From positions 78,876 through 142,875 of the forward strand of contig NW_007360613.1 of the NCBI RefSeq assembly GCF_000192795.1: a DNA stretch of 64,000 bases, written 5' to 3'. The notes below the pieces were generated by a model that saw nothing but the letters and a program-made list of their open reading frames with translations, had not been told where the DNA came from and did not search any database. This DNA is from Vavraia culicis subsp. floridensis. Its lineage: Eukaryota > Microsporidia > Pleistophoridae. The position numbers and the translations under genes are program-made. Shown here piece by piece: positions 21,289 through 32,275 of the stretch (its first letter is position 1; the number at the start of each line of letters is the position of its first letter).

Positions 21289-22999
21289 ATGTGAATTGTT
21301 TTTATGTTGTCCCTATCTGTGAGAGTTCGTGTTTGGATCAGATAATTTGTTAAAATAAAAATATGTTCATATTCCGTACGATATGTTTGTTGGTCCTTTT
21401 GTCCATTTTTGCAATTTCTGAGGAGCATCTTAGGATAGATCTGTAATTTACGTGTTTTATTATCATTTTTGCCGTAGGTGCGAATTTGTGTGCTGCGGAT
21501 CAGCATTATATGTTCGATACGCGATATAATGCTGGTTCCGAAAGAAAAAGAGAGACAGATAGACCTCCACATAAGGCACACACGTGCCGAGTATATTTAA
21601 TTGGTTAATCGCTAGGTTACAGAGAATTAGTTTTACCTGGACATTCCCGCGAAGAAGAATTCCTCAGGGTGTTCTTGCGAGGAGATGTTGCTCAAGTTAC
21701 AACTTGCATGTAAGATCATTGCTGTGTTGAGAGTGCGAGTTGGCATGCTCAACTCCCTATGGATCTAAAGTTGCGTGAATAATGATTGGTCCCAGTGAAC
21801 CAAAAAATGTATTTGTTTAGACGTTTTTATATGAAGAAAAAGCTTATGATGAACATGAGAGGATGAGATAAATAAATGTAACGTTAGTTGCAGAAAAATA
21901 TGAGACATGCTAATTTCAACAAACTGAAAGAGGAGTTTTAGACAAAGGCATAGCCCATTATTGTGCAGGGCAGTAAACGTCATTGGTTCATAAATAGTAC
22001 ATTAAAGCTAAAGTTCAGAATTAATTTTATTTCATTTTAATGCCTGTAATTTACACTACGATGTGCACAAACACATTTTATTGTAAATTTATGAATAATT
22101 TACCAAGAAGTGGTCACTTTTATATGTTTTGATCGGTGATACGCTTTTAAATTTGTTGTGTTGGGGATGTACCTTCTCTGTTCAGCACGTACTATACCCA
22201 TAATAAGTATGTAACACATTATTGGCAGCTTTTGGAAACGATTTTTTTGGTTCTCATTTTATACAGGAAAATTATTAAACTTCTTTGAGACCTGATTTTT
22301 TAATTGATTGGGTAATTAAGAACGGCCTTTTTAGCTACTTTTAAGAGAAATATGACAATTATGATGGATGATAAATGAAATAAAGGGGGCGCACCTGGTG
22401 ATAATGAATTAAAAGAATTTGCTTGTGCGTGAAGTGTTTTGTCCATGTGATGTAAGGTTTTACACGATGTAATCGAGACATGGTATACCATAGTGTGGGA
22501 AAGAAGCATCAATTTCTATCGGTTGAATTGAACCAGATCGTATCCGAAATAAAATGCTATTCGTGAAATACTGTGAACAGACAGACTGATTGCTTCTGCA
22601 TGGCGAATTTAATGGTAAAGTTCTAGAAATGATCATGTACTCGCTGCGGTGCATTGTAAAAGCATTTTCCCACCTGGATTATCAGATATTATGTAATAAT
22701 CACTTCAAATTTATTCGTACGGATCACAAACTCATTTGAATCTCACAAATTTATCATGTTGATACATATTTAATTAAATACACGTGTACTGCAGTTCTCA
22801 ACGAAATTGCTGCACTACTAGCGATAGCATTGCAGACATTTTCTGCGTATACAAACAAATTGGTAATAAAATAGAACGAAAATGTGTGAAAAACCATTCA
22901 ATTGATGATTGTGCAATTTTTGTTTTGAATTGATCATGATCCCGCAGAATTTGTGGTGATAGATTGTTAGCAATTTAAAGGACAAGGAAATGAAAAAGT
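21289..22999. other. Intergenic, nothing recognised
   Basis: About 1.7 kb with only short chance frames (for example minus-strand 21765-21983 and 22300-22512). The right end holds the TATA-like box of the next gene. Confidence 0.5.
22974..22981 (+). promoter_or_regulatory. TATA-like box of the 23000 gene
   Basis: TTTAAAGG begins 26 bases before the ATG at 23000; there is no CCC. This matches the secreted-gene pattern. Confidence 0.5.
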
Positions 23000-24040
23000 A
23001 TGCACATACTAATAAATTTGTTGATGTGCCATTCACTTTACGTATCTGAAAGTGGTAGTGGGCAGGAAATGCCTGTTAGGGAACATCGAACGTTAAATAG
23101 GGAAGGTAGAAGTGGCTTTATATCATCTTTGTGTTGCAATGATATGCAACGTGACAATAACACATATTGCAATCACGTGGATAAATTCAAGTTTACTGTT
23201 CCTGCATGTATTTATGAAAATAGGTCATTCTCAAAAGAAAATTTTGAAGATCTGGTAATATTTTCCGAAAAAATGATAGATAACATAGAGAATAACCTAC
23301 CTACACCATATTACGGACACATAATAGACAAAGTACGCAAAAATCCGCAGTGTGGATTGATAAATTTTAACGCACACTGCTATATCAATGCTGTTATACA
23401 AATTTTGTTTTCATCACGAAAATTCGTAAAGTGCATGCGGGATAACATGCATACGTGCAAACTTCTGTATTTATTGAACGAGCTATACGTAAAAATGAAA
23501 AACTGCGTGCTCGTAAGTCCTCTTTCCGCCTACCGCAAAATATCTGAAGAGTGCAACATCCTGTTCAACGTGTATGAGCGGAGCGGCTATAGCTCAGATG
23601 TAATAAGCACAGTATCAAGCAACTTGGAAAAGCACGCGATACGTACCATGAGTATAAAGGCAAGGCAGGAATGTTTCTGGAAGTATCCGTTATTAGATAT
23701 TATGGACGACGGCAACGTGCAAGAACGGATAGATAAGTTTCTGAAGCGCAAACCGAAAGTAGAATTTAACGATATCATTGTTTTCAGTGGATTCCTTACC
23801 GATAACATGTTAAAATGTCGGATTGCCGATCACAATATCATAACGGTGAAGAATACAAAATATGAACTGCTTGGCGTGCTGGAAAGAGTACCTAACAATT
23901 GTAACGAGTACCACATAATAGCGTTTGCGAAGCGAAATGGTGAATGGTTCATGTTTAATGACGAATATGTCCTGAAGATAAGCGCAGATAGAGTGCTGAA
24001 AGACAAGGAGACGTATTACATGTTTTATGAAAGAATTTAG
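23000..24040 (+). CDS. Secreted ubiquitin-specific-protease-like protein
   Basis: A 346-residue protein resembling the USP/UCH fold of cysteine deubiquitinases. The Cys box reads 'CGLINFNAHCYINAV': Cys127 is the candidate nucleophile and Asn122, five residues before it, sits where USPs keep the oxyanion-hole Asn. The usual 'GNTCYMN' is changed to 'NAHCYIN'. The His box near the C-terminus reads 'EYHIIAFAKRNGEWFMFND': His305 is the candidate base, and the following aromatic-Asn/Asp stretch supplies the third residue. The finger region is short, so this is a minimal USP. Unlike nuclear or cytosolic USPs it starts with a hydrophobic, signal-peptide-like segment (1-17) and has the TATA-type promoter of the secreted genes. 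I infer an exported deubiquitinase or ubiquitin-like protease that could act in the host; activity is untested. Confidence 0.72.
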   Translation: MHILINLLMCHSLYVSESGSGQEMPVREHRTLNREGRSGFISSLCCNDMQRDNNTYCNHVDKFKFTVPACIYENRSFSKENFEDLVIFSEKMIDNIENNLPTPYYGHIIDKVRKNPQCGLINFNAHCYINAVIQILFSSRKFVKCMRDNMHTCKLLYLLNELYVKMKNCVLVSPLSAYRKISEECNILFNVYERSGYSSDVISTVSSNLEKHAIRTMSIKARQECFWKYPLLDIMDDGNVQERIDKFLKRKPKVEFNDIIVFSGFLTDNMLKCRIADHNIITVKNTKYELLGVLERVPNNCNEYHIIAFAKRNGEWFMFNDEYVLKISADRVLKDKETYYMFYERI

Positions 24041-25003
24041 GGCACATAATGCTTGCAGGAATGAAGGTGTTTGGTCTTGAGTTGCATTTGTGAGCTAAGT
24101 TTTACAAAAATAGTTTTTTATGATCCTATGAACCACGGGCCAGCGGCAGATCGGTCCTAGAAAACCAGAAAAGTGTTTTTGTGATATTATATGAGAAGAT
24201 AAATGAATACATTTTCAGTAAAGAAGCATTTACTATCAAATATATAACACAAATTTTACAAACACACTTTTCTAGTCTGTTACCCTATTATTTCTGCAAA
24301 GAAATGATTTATTCACGCTTTACACCTGGTGATTGGGTGTAAGGTGAACAATTGTATGCTATAGTTGTTTCGTTTCATTTTGTATTTGCTTTCTTTGTGT
24401 AGTAATTCATAGGAATGGTCCATTTGCACCGCTTAGGAGCGTGATGTATTCAAACAGAGTGAAGTTTGGGATCGGTGATAACCTGTGTTAAACATTTAAT
24501 TGGCATGCTCTGCTACGAGAAACGATATTAAATAACAGCAATCTGCAAACAAACTGAATCATTCAATTCTATGAATGATTACAGAATCACAAATTAGTGA
24601 AGCGTATTGGCTTAGCGCAGTGCTCACGATGCACAGAATAAAAGTACTGCACAGAAGATCGTTACTTATCATGATTGAAATGGGAGGACGCTCCTTATGA
24701 AAAGCGTAAAAATATGTTGAAAATCTTATCGATCTGATAAATACTGTGACATGTCTCGGAACGACCGCATCATAAATTACACCAAGAAAAACCGCAAAGA
24801 TGAGGCGTACATGGAGTTATAAATGAATTTATTGCCGTATTGTCGAGGTCACACAGCTATTATTTGCACATATTGAATGAAAGCTAGCATTTTCCTCTAT
24901 TCTCAGTATAAACAACGAACTGTTTTACAGAAATTCTCATTTTTAAGATCCAACAAAATTACATCAAACACACCTGCAAGCACAATTGCAATAAAAATGA
25001 ATT
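24041..25003. other. Intergenic between convergent genes
   Basis: About 960 bases between two converging stop codons. I see no gene, repeat or RNA. Confidence 0.5.
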
Positions 25004-26365
25004 TTAATCGATTTGTAGAAGAATTCTAGCAATTCCGCGTAAAGTGGCGTCACATATGCTCTCAAACGTAAAATTTTTGTACTTATACGATGAGGAATCG
25101 GCACACAGTCTCCGTATCTCATCTATAAATATGCGTCTGTCGTAATCTTGTTCAAAAACAGTGCCATTCAGAACAATTTTGATTCTTGAATTTACCTCCT
25201 GTGCCTCAAGAATGCCGAAGACCATGGAGGCCAATATGCGCATCGTACGCTTTTTTATGCTCAGAATGACGTAAAACTCCTCCGTGTAGTTGCTATTTCC
25301 TGGTGGCAGGTCAAGAAGGTGCACAATATCATCAAGTGTGTAGTTCTCTCTATCGAATTGATCCTTGATTGCAATATTAAACAATTTTACCAACTGGTAA
25401 CCGCCCAGCATGCAATCCAATGGCTTGTATATTTTGTTGCTCGACAGGATGTCCTCCCTTATCTTCATGTCATAGATATTCTTTCTGAGATGATCGCTGT
25501 CAAAGGACGCTATTTCAGTATTTATAACCTGATTTTCATAAAGTACCCTATCATTAAACGCGATGTTAGTGCCTGTCCCAAGAACAATGCCAACATAGAA
25601 TACGTTATCTGATCTGACAGCGCTTGCCAGCGTGGCAGTGGTGTCGTTGAGTAGCACCTTGATCTGAATATTGATATTGTACCGCTTGAACGCCTTTGTG
25701 GTACATTCAACAAGTTCCTCCTTCTGGATATCAATCCCTTTGAAGGGAAAGTCTTTTCCTATCTCCCGTATATACCCGCTGTTGAGTGCACAATGCTGAA
25801 TCGGATATGATATTGTCATTCCTGCGGTTAAATTGTTCATAAAGTCCTCATCGATCAGTCTGCACAGCGTTATATTGCTCTTCTCGCTGTCAATTACTTT
25901 TTCTCTGATCTCGCACATCAAAAAATCGTGTGTTTTGCTCGCGACCCAATCAAACATTGAAGTATTGGACAAACTGCCATCCTTCAGAATCTTGTACTTC
26001 TTGAGCCGAGTATGTGACACAATTTCATCGTTTCTGAGTTTGTATACGCACAGTTTTAGGAAACTACCGCCCAGATCGATCGCTAGCACCTTCTTCTCCT
26101 TGTCACTCGGGCACAAGAGATTCACAGGCTTAGCAACCAATGCGCCACCTCCTGGTTCCATCGTATTGTTGAGAATGTCTGGTTTACTACCTATTTTGCC
26201 GCTACCACTATTTTTGCCCACATTGTGGATGTAAAGATGCGTAGGAAAGAACATTTTCTCATTTCTGACCCTCCTGTTTTCGATGATAGCATCACGAAAG
26301 GCAGTCTTTAAGTTTTTCATGTCAGACAACGAATAATAAAAAGAATTGTTCGAGTTTTCTTCCAT
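25004..26365 (-). CDS. HXK: Hexokinase
   Basis: A 453-residue hexokinase, which phosphorylates glucose from ATP at the entry to glycolysis; in microsporidia the sugar is taken from the host. Phosphate-1 motif 'LAIDLGGSFLKLCVY' (near residue 95) replaces the usual Thr-Asn after LGG by Ser-Phe. The adenosine/phosphate-2 region 'LNDTTATLASAVR...VGIVLGTGTNIAF' is intact, including the catalytic Asp of NDTT. A C-terminal 'VLNGTVFEQDYDRR' gives the expected 'GS/GT' adenosine loop. The upstream extension begins with TTG, so I take the ATG at 26365. No signal peptide is seen, which suggests a cytosolic enzyme, although secreted hexokinases are known in related species. CCC lies 18 bases upstream, further than in other genes. 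Confidence 0.9.
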   Translation of the reverse strand: MEENSNNSFYYSLSDMKNLKTAFRDAIIENRRVRNEKMFFPTHLYIHNVGKNSGSGKIGSKPDILNNTMEPGGGALVAKPVNLLCPSDKEKKVLAIDLGGSFLKLCVYKLRNDEIVSHTRLKKYKILKDGSLSNTSMFDWVASKTHDFLMCEIREKVIDSEKSNITLCRLIDEDFMNNLTAGMTISYPIQHCALNSGYIREIGKDFPFKGIDIQKEELVECTTKAFKRYNINIQIKVLLNDTTATLASAVRSDNVFYVGIVLGTGTNIAFNDRVLYENQVINTEIASFDSDHLRKNIYDMKIREDILSSNKIYKPLDCMLGGYQLVKLFNIAIKDQFDRENYTLDDIVHLLDLPPGNSNYTEEFYVILSIKKRTMRILASMVFGILEAQEVNSRIKIVLNGTVFEQDYDRRIFIDEIRRLCADSSSYKYKNFTFESICDATLRGIARILLQID

Positions 26366-28044
26366 CAGAACAAAAGCACAGGGATCCCTCAATTTTGTTA
26401 TCCCTTTTCTGTTTTGAGCTCCTTAAAAGGAATCAATTAAAAATTGGTACCGGATAAAACGATATCACTGGTTAGAAGTGCGTATGAAGATGTTTTATTT
26501 AGTAATACTTGCCGAAGAAAATACCTTGTTAACATAAAAAACATTTTTAATAGGAGATGTGTTTTCGTAGTCTTTGCTGGCCCAGATCTATCAAAGTATG
26601 TATACTGCTACGTTCCATCATGTAATAATGCTAATATAAAACTCCTCATTAATTTGTTGCCAGTCAACGTACAATCATCAATAAAAATCCTGTTAATTTC
26701 TACAACACAACTGCACAATCACCATGTGCTAAATCGAGCGTGTCACTGCAGCAGATATTTTACCAGCTGTAAAAAACATTCAACGTATTAATGCCGCCTC
26801 ATTACCCCGTGTTCATTATTATAAATCTGAAAATATCATAAATGCCCATGAAAGACGAAAGTGTTTTAAGTGTCCTAAACCTTAAAACCTCACCATTTAT
26901 ACCGGATACAAACCACAACATTGCCCATATTTCTATAACGTGTTATTCCTATGCCCTAATCAATAATTACCTTGTCTAATGTTTTGATTACACCCCACAT
27001 CACTACAACAGCCCAAATACGTTTGCCAACCTTCATACCCAAATCAAACCGTGCCTACAACATGTACGTTTGATTTGAGGTACAACCGAAATGGTAAGTA
27101 AATTTAATTTATTTTTACCCATGCATACTTCCGCTCAGGTAAAGCAATGCGTAAAAACACATACATTGTACTAATCTTGATTGTGGCATGCTCAGCCGTA
27201 TCCACTTCTATACGCTACTGGCACGTGTTACTAAAAATACGTTATACGAACATAAAAAAGTCAAATAAATTGTTATTTAGCGTGTCAGCAACGGAAGTAT
27301 GAATTTAGAAATAAATTTTTTATAAAAAAAAGAACATTTGCACAACGAACTACAAATCGGTAAATGACCCGTTTTGTAAATGGTATGAAAAGGCTAAGCG
27401 GTTAAGATCACTTGGTGGTTGTTCCTCTTTTCCACGATCATGATATTACTTTTTTGACCTATGGTATAACTGTTGTTTGAAATGGTAATTTTATTTAATA
27501 TGGTGTGAGTAAGTAATAATTTTAGCAATAACATCACATAGCGAAAGAAAATAAAAGTATATTTTTTACTGGAAGAATTGTTTTAACAAGTGCCACAGCT
27601 AAAATACTTATTACTATTTTTGTATAGTAAATGTGCATTTATTTATCTCTTCATACAACACACCCAAACAAACTTGCTTACACATGAATAAAAATAGCTG
27701 CCACACCAACGCAATCAAAAAGAACAATTTTTATCAAAAATCGTTCATTTATCACGATGCTAACTGTAAGCATATTTTACTACCGGGATCGAATTTTATA
27801 TAGATCGTTAAAAACGACTTTTCTGTGTTAACAGTTCTGGAATCATCATTGTATAGAATAATAAAATGAGGTTCATGATGAGAGAAATTATTTTAGTCCA
27901 TAATTCTTCTTCTGAAAAAGAGTGCTTGTCCTAAGATCGAACAGATTTAAATGTAAACTACGTTTACAACGATAGGAATGCAACCACTGCCAGACTGAGG
28001 CTAAAAATCGTAAGATAATGCAACATTCTGTACTTTGTGTTTAT
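26366..28044. other. Intergenic with a long hairpin
   Basis: About 1.7 kb. The only notable item is the inverted repeat at 27036-27081, listed separately. A 115-codon frame at 26444-26791 has no ATG near its start and no recognised domain. Confidence 0.5.
27036..27081. repeat. Long imperfect hairpin in gene-free DNA
   Basis: CAAATCAAAC at 27040-27049 pairs perfectly with GTTTGATTTG at 27068-27077. After a single unpaired A, TACC (27036-27039) pairs with GGTA (27079-27082). The loop is 18 bases. It could fold as RNA or be the remains of a short transposon. Confidence 0.5.
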
Positions 28045-29130
28045 TTATCGTTGCGGTTTAAGATTAGGAATTATCTGTCCTGCAATTGTTCGGTTATACT
28101 CTGCTATTAAGGGTGTTAAACTATCAATTTCTAGTGTTGTAATCTCGATTATGTACCCAGATGCATCCTGATCCATCTTTTGCGTCAGACTAATGATATC
28201 GTTCTTCATTTCCAAATTATTGGCGGCAAGTACATTTAGTATGGTTGTTATTTCGCTAGAAGAAACATCATCTGTGATCTTTTGAACACTTACCAGAGTG
28301 TTGTGACGTATGGTATTTAGTTGTTCAGTGTATGAGGCTGTGCCAGTACCTATTATTGATTGTTGGTTTGTTAATTCGTATTGCTCTACCTTCTGTATTT
28401 CAGATTTTATCTGTTCCAGCAGATCAGAAACAATTTTTACGAGGTTGTCATGTAGTTGGTTTTTCCCAGGTACGATGCTGTCGGCAATCGTGACGGGATC
28501 GGGGAACTTTAGTTGCGGGATTATTGGATTTGTATTCTGTGGGTCGGCCAATATATCCTTAATCTGTGTGTAAATTGTTTGATTCTCTGATTTGATCAAA
28601 CTCTCAAGGCCTATAAATTCCTCATTCGTATGAGCATCCACTAAGTCCTTAATTTTGTTGTTAGTGCCATTAATCAGGTCTTGTATTGTTTTTACAAGGG
28701 TGGTTTCTTTCTCTTTGAGTAGCTTTGATGTATCTGTTTCTTCTGAACCGGTGATCGCTTGTATCAGGTCCGAAATGGTTTTCGTAGTTGTTTGGAAAAG
28801 ATTGGTAAGCTGGGAGACACAAAGAGTATTGCTGCCATCTACTACACCTTCTATCTCCTTTATTTCCTTGGTGATCGTGTCCGCTATTATTTTCGATGTT
28901 TCGTCCTCTGTTTGAGTCACGATAGCGGCCAAATTTGTGTCAAGAGTCTCACAACCTTTTACAATGACATCTAACAACGGTTTCAAATCAGGAACTTGTA
29001 CATTCAGTGGCGTGAACTTCTGAGCAGCTTTGGCAGTTGCTCTAAGTGGCTGGAACCATTTCTGTGGTCTCAGAGTAGGAAAAGAGAGAACACATAAACA
29101 GAACAGTGGTATATATGCAAAGCAGTACAT
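28045..29130 (-). CDS. Secreted coiled-coil protein, paralogue of 37291 gene
   Basis: A 361-residue protein not matching a family I know. The ATG at 29130 gives a signal peptide (about residues 1-17, Cys/Leu/Phe-rich) and lies 26 bases after an ATAAATATG; the longer frame begins with TTG. The mature part is almost entirely amphipathic helix rich in Thr, Ile, Glu and Lys. Landmarks shared with the gene at 37291 are 'VPDLKPLLDVIVKGC' near the N-terminus (one Cys conserved), 'SENQTIYTQIKDIL', and the central break 'NPIIPQLKFPDPVTIADSI'. It probably folds into long helical hairpins, as in surface or spore-wall coiled coils. The only Cys after the signal region is the conserved one, which might allow an inter-chain disulfide (inference). 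Confidence 0.7.
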   Translation of the reverse strand: MYCFAYIPLFCLCVLSFPTLRPQKWFQPLRATAKAAQKFTPLNVQVPDLKPLLDVIVKGCETLDTNLAAIVTQTEDETSKIIADTITKEIKEIEGVVDGSNTLCVSQLTNLFQTTTKTISDLIQAITGSEETDTSKLLKEKETTLVKTIQDLINGTNNKIKDLVDAHTNEEFIGLESLIKSENQTIYTQIKDILADPQNTNPIIPQLKFPDPVTIADSIVPGKNQLHDNLVKIVSDLLEQIKSEIQKVEQYELTNQQSIIGTGTASYTEQLNTIRHNTLVSVQKITDDVSSSEITTILNVLAANNLEMKNDIISLTQKMDQDASGYIIEITTLEIDSLTPLIAEYNRTIAGQIIPNLKPQR

Positions 29131-30949
29131 GCCATTCTCAATCAAAGCATATTTATGTTTTATTTTCAAATCGTTCTAGAACGATTACGCATAATTTTCT
29201 CAAAACAGTCAAATTTGCTCCTTTTCACAGAAAGTACGTTTATTTAGCTCTTCATGTCGCAACACCTAAACAACACATCTTTCTCACCAGCACTTGTCAA
29301 CCACTTGTCGCCTTAGCCTCTGCCAGCGGTCCTTGCTCGCTCTGCAACTTCTTAGCACAACGCATTCATAAACATGCTCTATACCACTATAAATTAAAAT
29401 TTGGTTGTGTAACCGCCAATCAATAACAACTCACCATAAAGCCTTAAAAACACTTTTTCTGACTGCATTAAGCATAAAAATGTGCTTGTAATTTACTAAT
29501 AGTGGAGTTAAAACTTAAGAATGGTTAATTTTGCTCTTAAGCGAGAAATACAGATGTAACGTTTATTTCCTTGGAAATTCGTTTAGTTAACAGAAAATAC
29601 CCTACAAGTTCTTTTAAGCACCTGTCTGGTGCTAATCTATTCAACGGGGATAGAATATTTTTATCGAAACCGGAAAAGCGTGTTTGTTTGGATGATGTGG
29701 TACGAGAGATAGACAAGCATTCTGTAAAAAAAAATTATTCCCATCGTGGCAAATTTAATTTAAAATAAACTGCGGACTTTCCACACAAAAGAATATCCAC
29801 TTAATTTGAAGTAGGCCTGTGACCTTACTTATCACTTTGGATGTGATGATACGCATTTATCAATTCTACGGTGTAATAGTGCATTAAAACATTTTTTGCT
29901 CATCTGTCACACGAAATAAATTATCTTTTCTGCCAATCATATCTTATAGGACTACCTGTCGTAGAAGCAATAGCGTGATATTTTATACAAAGGTATAAAA
30001 GATAGTGTGAACAAACCATGAAACGTTGAACTGCCGCATCGTATTCATTTACACACCAGAACCGTGAAATATTGCAGAGCTGACACGTGATTAAGATGCT
30101 TTTTTGATAAGCAAAATGTTCATTTTTTCAATTTAATACCTTTTTGGAAAAATATAAAATTGGAAATTCTACTTCCAACACACCGGAATGTCCTAAATCA
30201 ACCACAGCGATATGCAAAAAAATTATTTATGGCTCTAAGCGGGTACACACCGACCAATTGTGTTAGACAACGGTTGAAAGATTATAAAATCATTTTTGCA
30301 GGCAGAATAGAATGTAAGCTACTGAGAATCTCATACCAAAGCACTGATCGGTAGCTTGTTACGATTATGAACGATAAAAATGGATTACAGCAAATTTTAT
30401 TTTTGAATTACAAGGTCCTTTCATACAGCGATACGAAAGGTACACGCATCTCCATTCGTGCTCGCGCATGGTGTTCGTTGCCGAATTAGTCCAATACTTC
30501 TTATTTGACCTATGCAGGTCGTACCTAGTTTTGAACACGATTTGATCTGCCTGTTCTAAGATTATTTTATTTTGGTATCTGCTTTTCTATCAAAAAATGT
30601 GCAAACCTAAATTTGTCGATAAAAAGCATATTTTATTCACGTGTAGTACGCAAATACCATGTAGTGACCGTGCCGTATTGAATACTGCTCTGCACGTGTT
30701 TTGAGACCGGTTAGTTTTGGTGATTGTCGTTCTCTGTCGCTTATCGCTGTTTGTTGCCACAAATAAAACCGTACCTGCGTTCCTCTTATCTCCTCTTTGT
30801 TGCCCGCGCTTACCGGCAGCTTTGTTCACCAAAAGCATGTTTATTTTCTGATCGGAAATTGCTGTGCAAAATTTTTGCTATAAAATTTATTTATCGTTCA
30901 AAATCCGTAATGTTTGTTCAGAAGCTTCTTTTAAACCCTTGAGTTTGCA
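29131..30949. other. Intergenic between divergent genes
   Basis: About 1.8 kb. Frames at 29571-29768 and 30160-30354 both begin at TTG, lack a start-proximal element and show no domain. The right end holds the YAK1-like promoter, TTTTAAACCC, with the CCC 14 bases before the ATG. Confidence 0.5.
29148..29156 (-). promoter_or_regulatory. TATA-like box of the 29130 gene
   Basis: ATAAATATG on the minus strand begins 26 bases before the ATG at 29130 and supports this start over the upstream TTG. Confidence 0.5.
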
Positions 30950-32275
30950 ATGTATAGAGATAGCACCATATTCGACAGCTTAACAAACATAAAACTGAAG
31001 AAAAACGATCTTATTTGCACCGGTCGGAACAAATTCATAGTTCAAGATTATTTGGGGTGTGGCACGTTTGCTGACGTATACAAAATTGAGGACCTGTATT
31101 CAAACAACCAGTTTGCTATAAAAATATTTAAAAGCGGCACGTGTTACCTAAAGGTGGGGATGAACGAGGCCTTTTTGCTCAAAAAATTGAGGAACTACCG
31201 CAGCCATTTTGTGGTGTTTTACGAGGAGTTCTTCTACAAGCAGCACTTCTGCATTGTTGAGCAGCTGCTTTCCAACAATTTGTACGAGTTCATAAAATAT
31301 ACGAATCACCAGGGCTTTGACCACGGTATGACAAAGAATATAGCGATACAGCTTTTGAACGCGCTGTTTATTCTACAAATGGAGGGAATAACGCATGGCG
31401 ATATAAAGCCGGAAAACATATGCCTTGACAGGATCGATGACAAGAGCTTTAAGGTCAAGATAATTGACCTGGGGTCCTCCTTCATTCAACCCAAAAAGAA
31501 TTCGTTTTACATACAGAGTAGGTATTATAGAGCGCCAGAAACCATTCTGGGACTGAATTACGGACATGGAATCGATCTTTGGTCATTTGGATGTGTCATC
31601 TACGAGATATTCACCGGTTTACCTCTGTTTCCTGGAAAAAGTAACAAAGAACAAATCATGAGATACACCAAGCTGCTAGGAATGCCGCCAATTGCAATGC
31701 TGGAGAACGGAAAAAATGCGCAGCTGTACTTTTACAAGAAAGATGACGATATGGCAAAGAGCTGCGGCACGTGGCACAACTTCTACGACAGAAACGAGGA
31801 TACGTTTGGTATCGTAACGAACAAGGAGAACAACACGGATTTTTTGGATAACACAGCGGGATTCGCGCATCCAGGAAAGTCGCACGACTACAAAATGTGT
31901 TATGGCGAAACGAATGATGACAAGGATTACCTCACTATGTCAGGATTTCGCAAGTCCATTACATCAAGGTCAAGAAACAAGATAGATAACGCCAATTTTA
32001 TAGATTTTCTGCTTTCCATACTGAAAATGCATCCCATGGAACGGCCAATTATCGAAGATCTCAAGGAGCACCCCTATCTCGTGATAACAGATATAAGACA
32101 CAAAAGAATACAAAATCTGGGAAAAGCACACAGAAACATTGTCAATCCGTTACCGCAGGAGCAAAATGTGAGGAGAAAATCGGAGTACGGCATAAGAACG
32201 CTGAAGGTTACAAATCAACCGAGCAGAAAGTTTTCGGTGTATGAGAATTTAAGTGATAGTGAGGAGGATGAATAA
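30950..32275 (+). CDS. YAK1: DYRK-family protein kinase, YAK1-like
   Basis: A 441-residue Ser/Thr (dual-specificity) kinase. Gly-loop 'LGCGTFADVYK' (35-45), catalytic Lys58 ('FAIKIF'), catalytic loop 'HGDIKPEN' (Asp151), metal motif DLG (173-175, instead of DFG), and activation segment 'FYIQSRYYRAPE'. 'YIQSRYYRAPE' and 'GIDLWSFGCVIYEI' place it in the DYRK group. The downstream 'LLGMPPIAMLENGKNAQLYF' resembles the Yak1 'LGYPP...GKN' segment. The second Tyr of the activation YxY (Tyr187) is kept, but the first position is Ser185. A long insert in the C-lobe (about 245-340) precedes the last helices ending in 'HPMERP'. Yak1 restrains growth under starvation; here it may link development to nutrient state (inference). 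CCC lies 14 bases before the ATG. Confidence 0.85.
   Translation: MYRDSTIFDSLTNIKLKKNDLICTGRNKFIVQDYLGCGTFADVYKIEDLYSNNQFAIKIFKSGTCYLKVGMNEAFLLKKLRNYRSHFVVFYEEFFYKQHFCIVEQLLSNNLYEFIKYTNHQGFDHGMTKNIAIQLLNALFILQMEGITHGDIKPENICLDRIDDKSFKVKIIDLGSSFIQPKKNSFYIQSRYYRAPETILGLNYGHGIDLWSFGCVIYEIFTGLPLFPGKSNKEQIMRYTKLLGMPPIAMLENGKNAQLYFYKKDDDMAKSCGTWHNFYDRNEDTFGIVTNKENNTDFLDNTAGFAHPGKSHDYKMCYGETNDDKDYLTMSGFRKSITSRSRNKIDNANFIDFLLSILKMHPMERPIIEDLKEHPYLVITDIRHKRIQNLGKAHRNIVNPLPQEQNVRRKSEYGIRTLKVTNQPSRKFSVYENLSDSEEDE

Noticed and set aside
26444..26791. 115-codon plus-strand frame beside hexokinase
   Set aside because: It begins at TTG with no internal ATG in a useful place and shows no recognisable domain.
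29571..30354. Two short frames between the coiled-coil gene and the kinase
   Set aside because: Both start at TTG, are not related to each other or to any local family, and lack promoter elements.
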